Of a DNA stretch of 64,000 nucleotides, positions 57,323 through 64,000 are shown piece after piece (positions within the stretch are counted from its first letter, which is position 1; each line of letters starts with the position of its first letter). Below the pieces are notes generated by a model. It made no database searches. It worked only from the letters and a program-made list of their open reading frames with translations, and was not told the DNA's origin. Both the position numbers and the translations under genes were made by a program. Source of the DNA: Calvatia gigantea (Eukaryota > Basidiomycota > Agaricomycetes > Agaricales > Lycoperdaceae); assembly GCA_025093985.1 (NCBI GenBank), contig JACAAK010000013.1:248001-312000 (forward strand), given 5' to 3'.

Positions 57323-58439
57323 ATGAGCTCAAACCCAGACGAATACAGAGAACCAAATCTTGAAGTTGCTGACAATGAGTCTGAAACATCAGATGAAGAA
57401 GAAACAGGGAACCCCGAAGTACCTAAAGAAACATACAATGAACCTGGAGTAAACCCAGCAGAAGAAGAAGTCTTATCAGAACTTCTAAACGAACTCGACC
57501 TAGCAGAGGAAGAGATAGCCTATCAGGAGAAATCAGATAAATCAAGCTCGGACGAAACAGAATCAGAAACCGACTCCAACATGACTGACAATGCAGTAGT
57601 GCCTGCAACAATGCCCAGTGGGAAAGGCCTAGTGCCAGACCTGGGATTTTTCGATGGCACCCACACCAAGTTTGATGACTGGTGGAGAGCAATGACGCTC
57701 TTCATGAAATTTAACAAGATAGTCTCGGCAGATAATAAAGCCATAGCAGTTCTAGCCAGACTGTGAGGAGGAACTGCAGGAGCATATGCAGCTATGAGAG
57801 CACCAGCCATCCTGGAATCTGAGGATTCAGTAGACTGGAAGGTCTTCTCTGAGGAATTTAGAAGGACCTTCTCAGACAACGCCTCAAACAGCAAAGCGGA
57901 ATGGCAGATCGAAAAATTCAAACAAGGAAACCGAAACACCACCGACTACCTAATCGAATTCGAAGTGTTGAAAATCAAAGCCAAGACTGATAGCAAGCAT
58001 GCTATGTTCCTACTTAGGAAGAATGCCTGACAAGATATTATACATATGATCACAGGCTATCCACCTTCAGCCAGACCGGACATATATGCAGAATGGAAAG
58101 AAGCCATATTGTCTGTTGGACAAGGATATGAAGCATCCAAATACCGAGGAGACAGGAAGATGAACACTGATACCACCTATGGAGGAATGGGTGAACCCAT
58201 GGAGATAGGAAGCAGGCATCACGTCTTTAATGATAAAGGAGAACCTGAAGTGCTACAACTGTGGCATTTTTGGCCACATCGCCAAGGATTGCAAAAAACC
58301 CAAGGGGTTAATATACTACAACTGCAGAAAAAAGGGACACATAGCCAAAGCCTGTACTGCACCCAAGAAAATCCAAGCCCAAGGAGTAGAAGAGGTCACC
58401 AATGAAGAAGGGAAGGATTTTTCCAAAGACTCTGAGTAG
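57323..58439 (+). pseudogene. J4 gag
   Basis: MSSNPDEYREPNLEV, acidic N-terminus, capsid FDDWWRAMTLFMKFNK, SVDWKVFSEEFRRTFSDN, GYPPSARPDIYAEW. Knuckles [14 protein letters not shown] (intact) and YYNCRKKGHIAKAC (first Cys is Tyr). Only a few defects: TGA at 57764, TGA at 58028 and a frameshift near 58250, making it the best gag of the family. Confidence 0.92.
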
Positions 58440-58447
58440 GCACTACC

Positions 58448-60032
58448 TTGAGAGTCAAAAAGCTTGTATCTAGGATATCAGACAAATTCTACACAATTCC
58501 TCAGAGAAGAAAGCATGAACTAAATCTAAAAGGAAAAATACAAATGGCAGGGAAGGAGATAACAGTCAACACCATCATAGACTCAGGGTGTACAACCAGT
58601 AGCATCAGCAAAAAACTAGTAGATGAAGAAAGACTCCCTACCTGGAAATTAGAACAACAAATTTTGGTACTAAACACAGACGGAACACCTAACCAAGACA
58701 GAAGAGTAACGGAGACCACCACAATCAACATCGACATCCAGGGACATAAGAAACAAATCGAGGCCTCAGTCGTACAACTACAAGACAGAGCAGAAGTCTT
58801 CCTAGGACATGATTGGCTAGTCAAACATAACCTGGAAGTAGATTGGAACAACGGAGAAATCAAGTTCACCTGATGCCTGCCAGGCTGCAAATTCCTTCAT
58901 CAAAACATTCCTATCACTGAAAAAATATGAAGCATAGCCACTATGGAAGACCTATGGGAGGAAGAAGATGAACCAGACCTGACCAAGCTGGAAGACCTAC
59001 CAGACTATGTACAACCATTCACGTACTTGTTTAACAAAACAACATTCAACAAGCTTCCAGAATGAACCGAATGGGACCACAAGATAGTCCTAACCGAAGA
59101 TGCTCCAAAAGAAATAAGTGCAGGAACATACAACATGATGGTCAAAGAACAGGATGAACTCAAGTCATTCATCAAGGAAAACCTAGAATCAGGATGAATA
59201 TGGCCATCAAAATCCCCATATGCAGCACCAACTTTCTTCATCCCAAAGAAAGACGGATCCAAAAGGCTAATCCAAGACTACAGATGACTAAACAATGTAG
59301 TAATCAAAGACAAGACACCATTGCCAAGAATTGGTGAAGTAATCAACAAGCTTGGAAAGGCAAAATACTTCAATAAATTGGACATCATTTGGGGATACAA
59401 CAATGTTAGGATCAAAGAAGGAGACGAATGGAAAGCCGCCTTCCTCACCAATGAAGGACTCTTTGAACCAACAGTCATGTATTTTGGCCTAAGCAACTCA
59501 CCAGGAACATTCTCCAGAATGATGACAAGTATCTTCCATGACCTTTTGCAAAATGGAGACATTGTAAACTACATGGATGACTTTGCCATTCCAGGAGATA
59601 CTAAAGAGCAACTAAAGGAACGGACAGTACGATTTCTGGAACGAGTGGCCCAGTACAATTTATGCTTCAAATGAACCAAGTGTATCTTCAATGCAGAAGA
59701 GATCCCAATGCTAGGAGTTCAGGTAGGACATGGACAAATCGAAATGGAAGAGGATAAAGTAAAATCGGTATGGGAATGGCCTGAACCCAAAAACACCAAA
59801 GGGGTAGAAAGGTTCTTGGGTTTTGCAAACTACTATCAGCATTTCATCAAAAACTTTAGCATGATCACAGGACCCCTAAACAAACTCAAAGGAGCAACTA
59901 CATGGGAATGAACACAAGAGCACCAAGACTCATTCAACCAACTCAAGAAAAGTATCACTGAAGAACCTGTCCTGACATTACCACAAAGACATGGCCAATT
60001 CAGAGTAGAAGTCGATGCATCAGACTATGCAT
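58448..60032 (+). pseudogene. J4 protease, RT and start of RNase H
   Basis: Protease NTIIDSGCTTSSISKKLV (catalytic Asp kept), VFLGHDWLVKHNLEVDW. RT: TPLPRIGEVINKLGKAKYFN, GDEWKAAFLTNEGLFEP, MYFGLSNSPGTFSRM, catalytic YMDD (59570-59581), ERFLGFANYYQHFIKNFS. RNase H begins FRVEVDASDYA and is cut by copia-K. Confidence 0.93.
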
Positions 60033-60577
60033 TGTTGAGAGAACGAGTAGACATCCCAATATAAGTTCACACTACCTAAGCGTGTAGGCGTCAGCGGTGG
60101 AAGGTAGTCGTATTCATCCGGGAGACGGTTCAATAGGAGAGGCGCGTGGTAGCGGACATAGTCCTGCTTATACCAGCGTACTCAGAGAGTCTTGAGGAGA
60201 GGGGAAGCGATGCTTAGAGAAGCTAGCGTAGAGAAGAGAAGACATAGTGTCTTATGCCAAAAGGCATACCCGAAAGGGTCTACATACTACAATGCTACAT
60301 AGGGTATATATACTAATATCCCTGGTCTGTGCACTCTAAACCCTTATACGGGTGAGGTCTAACTACCAGTAGCATAATTGGAGCATACTGTGTACGACGC
60401 ATGTACTAGAAGATTCCATGCGGAGTGAATAACCGACTACCTGAAGGGCGGTACAACTACTGCGTACGTAGTCCGTGATGGTCCGTTATTATCGACCCTC
60501 TGAAGGTGAAATACTCGAACCCCGTTTCAGCTATAAATAGACTGAACCAACGTAGTGGCACGGAGCGAGATTCAACA
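60033..60577 (-). repeat. copia-K 3' LTR
   Basis: 545 bp, plus-strand ends TGTTGAGAGAAC and GAGATTCAACA. Same family as solo 2951-3515. CpG-rich and apparently undecayed, so it shows what the older copy lost. Shares its first 75 bp (from the minus 5' end) and scattered blocks with the copia-E LTR. Confidence 0.93.
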
Positions 60578-60586
60578 CTCCTCCTC
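60578..60586 (-). promoter_or_regulatory. copia-K polypurine tract
   Basis: Minus GAGGAGGAG abuts the LTR, as in copia-E; the preceding TCAAGTGAGGAGGAG is identical in both elements. Confidence 0.8.
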
Positions 60587-61290
60587 ACTTGAAGGGGGGA
60601 AGATTAACGCTTCAATAATCTAGCGGTATTGAAACCAGACTTAGATATTGGAATCTTCAACAAAAGAGCGGCAGTGCCGAACACCAAATGTCGGAGTCAT
60701 CAACAATCATATGGATTTAACCAGCTTTTGAAAGTTGGAAACGCATTCCTGTAGTGGAGAGGAATTGATGCTAGCGTTTGCTATGATGGCCATAAAGGAC
60801 GCAACGACAATTGCTTTTGAGCTATCAAATGTCCTTTAACTCACTTTTAAACTCCCGCGACTAACTCGCTGCGACTTTCGTCTAAGAGTAAGGAGTAGGA
60901 AAGCCTAAAGAGGCTCCTCCAGAAATTGTAAACGGCAATTCTTTCGAAGCGTTTAACAAGTCTGTTTTTCCGCGTAGGTGCGAAATGTAAAAACCATTTT
61001 TGCTTATTCAGCGTGCGATTATTGTGAGATCAGGAAAGCGGCAGTATTAAGCCAGCGTAACCAAGGCCATCACTTTTGCGGTTATGTAGATCAATCAGCC
61101 GCGGCAGTCCTGTGAGCCGGCGAAGCAATGAAGCTACAAGCCTTGTTCTGATTTTTAACTCGAACAAATTCCAAATTAATGGATTCGCAAATGGAAGTGG
61201 TCTCATGCAATTTTCCTCCATGCAAAAGGCATTTCGGCCGATGCGGATTAAGGATTCAGTCCCAAGGAATGCATACACACTTTTTGTTAT
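60587..61290 (-). other. copia-K interior, non-coding, left part
   Basis: No coding frame recognised. Holds three of six GCGGCAGT motifs (60668, 61038, 61101) and the first copy of the 93-bp direct repeat. Confidence 0.6.
61052..61144. repeat. 93-bp direct repeat, copy 1
   Basis: CCAGCGT...AAGGCCATCACTTTT.. GGTTATGTAGATCAAT.AGCCGCGGCAGTC..GAGCCGGCGAAGCAATGA..CTACAAGCCTT, near-identical to 62963-63057, same orientation, 1.9 kb apart. Confidence 0.9.
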
Positions 61291-61294
61291 TTCC

Positions 61295-61915
61295 CATCAA
61301 CTCCAAAAAGGAGGGGAGGAACAATTAAGTCCCTTATTTGTTTTTCCATACAACTCTGAAGAGGTGGAAGGATCTTGAAATTGACCCTGTATATTTTTCC
61401 GGACTCTCGAATTGAGGCGGATGGATAAATTCCATGTAGATGTTTTACCGTTGACTCACGAAGAGGCGGAAGGTTACATTCAAAACCTATGAATTTTTTC
61501 CTCAATCTTGTAAAAGAGAGAAAGGATTGTTAGACCCTATCTTATTTTTATCATACGAAAGGAATAAGTTCCTGCCATATTTTTACAGTCGACTCTTGAA
61601 CGAGTATGAAGGAATATGTTCCTGATTTATTTTATCCAACAACTCATAAGAGGTGGAAAGGTAAAAGCGTAAACCTTATAATATTTTCTCCTACTACTCG
61701 CTAGAGGAGGAAGGAATAATTTCCTAATGTTATTTTTGCCTAAGACATCTTGAGACGTCGGCGGGGATAACTCCCCAGTTGTTTTATCAGCGACTCACAA
61801 GAGGCGATAGGAACAATTGAAAGTCCTATGAATATATTTTTCCAGTGACTGTGGCGGAAAGGAATATTTCTAAACCCTTTGTATTTTCCCATCGGCTCCG
61901 AAGAGGAGGGCTCGC
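61295..61915 (-). repeat. array of about 13 stem-loop repeats, 50-bp period
   Basis: Unit on the plus strand: CTC-loop-GAG, then G(G/T)(C/G)GGAAGG, a second short stem such as AGGAA-TAAG-TTCCT, then a T-rich spacer ending TTTTCC. Units start near 61301, 61354, 61404, 61455, 61504, 61550 (lacks first stem), 61591, 61641, 61695, 61744, 61792, 61846 and 61895. Stem 2 changes between units while staying mostly paired: ATGGA/TCCAT, AGGTT/AACCT, AGGAA/TTCCT, AAGGT/ACCTT, GGGGA/TCCCC, TAGGA/TCCTA. Not coding; probably a structured RNA part of the element. Confidence 0.75.
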
Positions 61916-64000
61916 GATGACGTAGGAATCAGGATCATGTTGCGGCAGTCACTTGAGCCAGCTAGACAACGCATTGCGGCAGTCACTCGAGCCATCTAAT
62001 TGCGAATCCAATAGTCTTTATTGTCAAAGCGAGGTTGACGAAGTGGTTTTGGAAAATGCGGATAAGATCCAGCGTAATCACATGAAGGCGGATTAAATCC
62101 TGCTCAATCAAGGATTGGAGATTCCTTCCACGTAACACGTATAGTGCTCGTCTGGTGTCATTCAAACTCTCTTTCTTATCTGGTAAGCCGAAGCCCGTCA
62201 GATTATTCCGGTGTATCTTCTCATCCAGTCTGCAAAAGCAGTTTTGTCATCAACGCTAAGCATTTCTCACATGCGCGGATAACTGGAGAATTGAATCACA
62301 AAAGCGATGCCTTCGACTTTATGAAGTTCCTTTGCTGTTAAGCGCAGGATAAGGCGGTCATCGGATTTGGAGTAAGAATACTGTATCCGTTGTTCTCCTC
62401 CATGCTTTTCAGCATGTTAAGTTTCCTAATACATGTTACTCCATCATATCGCTTTTTAGGGCTTAGAGAGTGTTTATCATGTTACGAACCACTGCGGCGC
62501 ACATCAATTAAGACGGACCGGCGAAGTGTAGCCATTGAAAGCTTTAATCGTATGCGGTTGTTCACCAGCGATTAAGAACTTGTTTTACTGTACTCCTCCC
62601 TCAGCGACGAGTGTTTTTCGATTTAAATGTCAACGCGCATCGTTAATGGCGGATCATTATCGATGCAATTCCAGAAATAAAAGAATTTTCTCGCAAGTTT
62701 GTTAAGCTATGCGAGGCGTAAGCTCATATGGAGGTATAACCATCACATATTTTTAGGATGATATATCCGAGCTATTGCGCTTTTCTGGTAGACGCTAGCG
62801 TGAACGCGTAGCAAGTCTTATGCTTATCCAACTCTAGTCGGTGAGTCCAAACGAGTTCTTCTTGAAATTGAACGCCTAATCCATTATAGTCTCCCTGTAG
62901 GTGACCCGCGTAATGAACAGTGCGGTCTTTCCTAGTCAGGTTCAATTGTGCAATGCGTTTCCACCAGCGTTTTCAAGGCCATCACTTTTTACGGTTATGT
63001 AGATCAATTAGCCGCGGCAGTCACTTGAGCCGGCGAAGCAATGATACTACAAGCCTTAAAAGCGGTAGGTATCCTGTAAAGGATGCGCAAATTATGCATC
63101 AAATTGGCGAATATGTCAGCGTAAGACATAGGATATGATAGGCGGAGATTTCTTGAATGGAAATGGAAAGGAATCAGGAGGTGATCGTGGAGTGTAATGG
63201 AATATATCCTGCGACATCTAAAGATGGCGGATAAAGAAATTGCTATCTCTTGCTTCGTGCAGGTTTTGCTCTCTTCTTTGCAAATGAACTGGTTTTACTG
63301 CTATCCAGTTGCTGAATCATGACGTTTAAGGGTATATTCCCTCATCGAGTAAGGCATCCAAATGTGGATAATTCGTAGAACGTTAAGCCTTTCTGTGTGC
63401 CGCTTGAACTCAAAAGTTCTCGTTGATCAAACGATCGAGGTATGTTACATCCCGAATAAGCGATCATGTTTGGGCGGTCATCATGTTAACTGATGCGCCG
63501 CGAAGCCAAACCCACAGTACAGAACCAAATTAATGGTTTATCCCTTGATTTACACGATTAAGTGTCTTCCACTATAAACGCTTGGACTGGCGCGTTACGC
63601 TATAGTCAACGCTAACTATCACTGAGACGGGTAAGACATTCCCGTTGCCGTAAAGCTTTTAGGCTCTCAAAGTGTAGTGCGGATCAGTCCTTCTACATCA
63701 ACCGTTGCGAAAGCATTGGGAGTAGGAAGTTTTAAGTGGGTTATTCATGCCACGAATATTTGCTATTGCTCTCATTTAGACAAACTCTCCTCCATAATCA
63801 GTTGCGACATTGGCCGTTGTCAGCTATACTGTAGAGGTTTCTCTAATGAATCTTAGAGCCTCATAGCTTCTTTCGAAGGAGGACAACTATCATCATGAGA
63901 TAAGAAGTCATAGAGTAGCGTCGTAGACGACTAGCAATTCCATCAAGTCCGAGTATTACGCTCAAGGACGAGGATATTCGTTTAAAAGATTCTGGATAAA
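61916..64000 (-). other. copia-K interior, non-coding, right part
   Basis: No ORF of note. Contains GCGGCAGT at 61942, 61976 and 63014, scattered GCGGAT segments with short inverted repeats (for example GGATTAAATCC near 62090), and the second 93-bp repeat copy. No tRNA, rRNA or homology recognised. Confidence 0.6.
62963..63057. repeat. 93-bp direct repeat, copy 2
   Basis: Second copy of 61052-61144 with a few substitutions; includes GCCGCGGCAGTCACTTGAGC and AGCAATGATACTACAAGC. Confidence 0.9.

Larger units (their letters stand above)
56938..60032 (+). mobile_element. Ty3-J4, 5' half in window
   Basis: 5' LTR, gag, protease and RT of the J family, cut in RNase H at 60033 by copia-K. The rest should lie beyond the right edge. 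Left flank TGAAT (56933-56937) cannot be paired here. Confidence 0.93.
60033..64000 (-). mobile_element. copia-K, non-coding LARD-like LTR element, 3' part
   Basis: 3' LTR 60033-60577 and polypurine tract match copia-E, but the 3.4 kb of interior in the window has no ORF above about 100 codons and no RT or RNase H. Only the last about 15 codons before the polypurine tract (minus ISKSGFNTARLLKR) resemble the end of copia-E pol. The region is rich in CpG, unlike everything to its left. This fits a large non-autonomous derivative mobilised by a copia-E-like element. The 5' end and target duplication (TGCAT at 60028-60032) need sequence to the right. Confidence 0.75.

Noticed and set aside
61295..61915. 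The 50-bp repeats as a CRISPR array
   Set aside because: Units are imperfect over their whole length, there are no unique spacers and no cas genes, and the context is a fungal LTR element.
60033..64000. A host gene or rRNA region at the right edge
   Set aside because: No long ORF, no splice-linked exons, and no rRNA or tRNA motif seen; the left end is a clear copia LTR with a polypurine tract.
1..64000. Classical RIP (CpA to TpA) as the main mutation process
   Set aside because: Stops and LTR differences fall mainly at CpG sites, not CpA; this suits methyl-CpG deamination better, though dinucleotide counts would be needed to exclude RIP.

Overview
The window is a nest of degenerate LTR retrotransposons from a filamentous fungus. 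It is probably a basidiomycete of the Agaricomycetes type. The grounds are Ty3 elements with chromodomains, Tf1/sushi-type self-priming sites, Ty1/copia elements primed by an initiator-Met half-tRNA, a 47-nt GTAAGT...TAG intron, and heavy CpG decay. I see no host gene, rRNA, tRNA or CRISPR. Almost every base belongs to a transposon or a solo LTR, and no coding region is intact. Element names (Ty3-A, copia-E and so on) are my own labels.

Left half (1-27621): a minus-strand Ty3 element, Ty3-H, is the root. Solo LTR-D (90-9547) sits in its 3' tail. LTR-D is itself split by solo LTR-A and by full-length copia-E (983-9254), and copia-E carries a solo LTR-K and a solo LTR-F. Ty3-H is further split by copia-G (9860-14925), solo LTR-C (15509-15854), full-length Ty3-A (16075-24362, with a solo LTR-B inside) and another LTR-F (25137-26019). 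The broken copia-I (27622-30941) cuts its 5' LTR.

Right half (30942-60032): plus-strand Ty3-M is opened by solo LTR-B and then by a 21.4-kb block (33710-55114). That block is Ty3-C, whose right LTR holds solo LTR-D and the J complex: J1, the J2 remnant, solo LTR-F and full-length J3. Ty3-M resumes at 55115 and ends where J4 begins (56938). Removing the nested pieces restores reading frames, and the right LTR-C becomes exactly 338 bp like its partner. Most insertions have exact 5-bp target duplications.

Far right (60033-64000): copia-K has a 545-bp LTR and at least 3.4 kb of non-coding interior. It is CpG-rich, unlike the rest of the window. It contains about 13 tandem units of about 50 bp, each predicted to fold into small stem-loops whose arms differ between units but mostly stay paired.

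Most notable: the hairpin array in copia-K; a convergent Zn2Cys6-type ORF with an intron at the 3' end of Ty3-A; a third ORF after pol in the J family; and self-priming signatures at a constant 32-33 nt from the TATA box in three Ty3 families. Coordinates of LTR ends are read base by base. Domain limits inside decayed coding regions are approximate.
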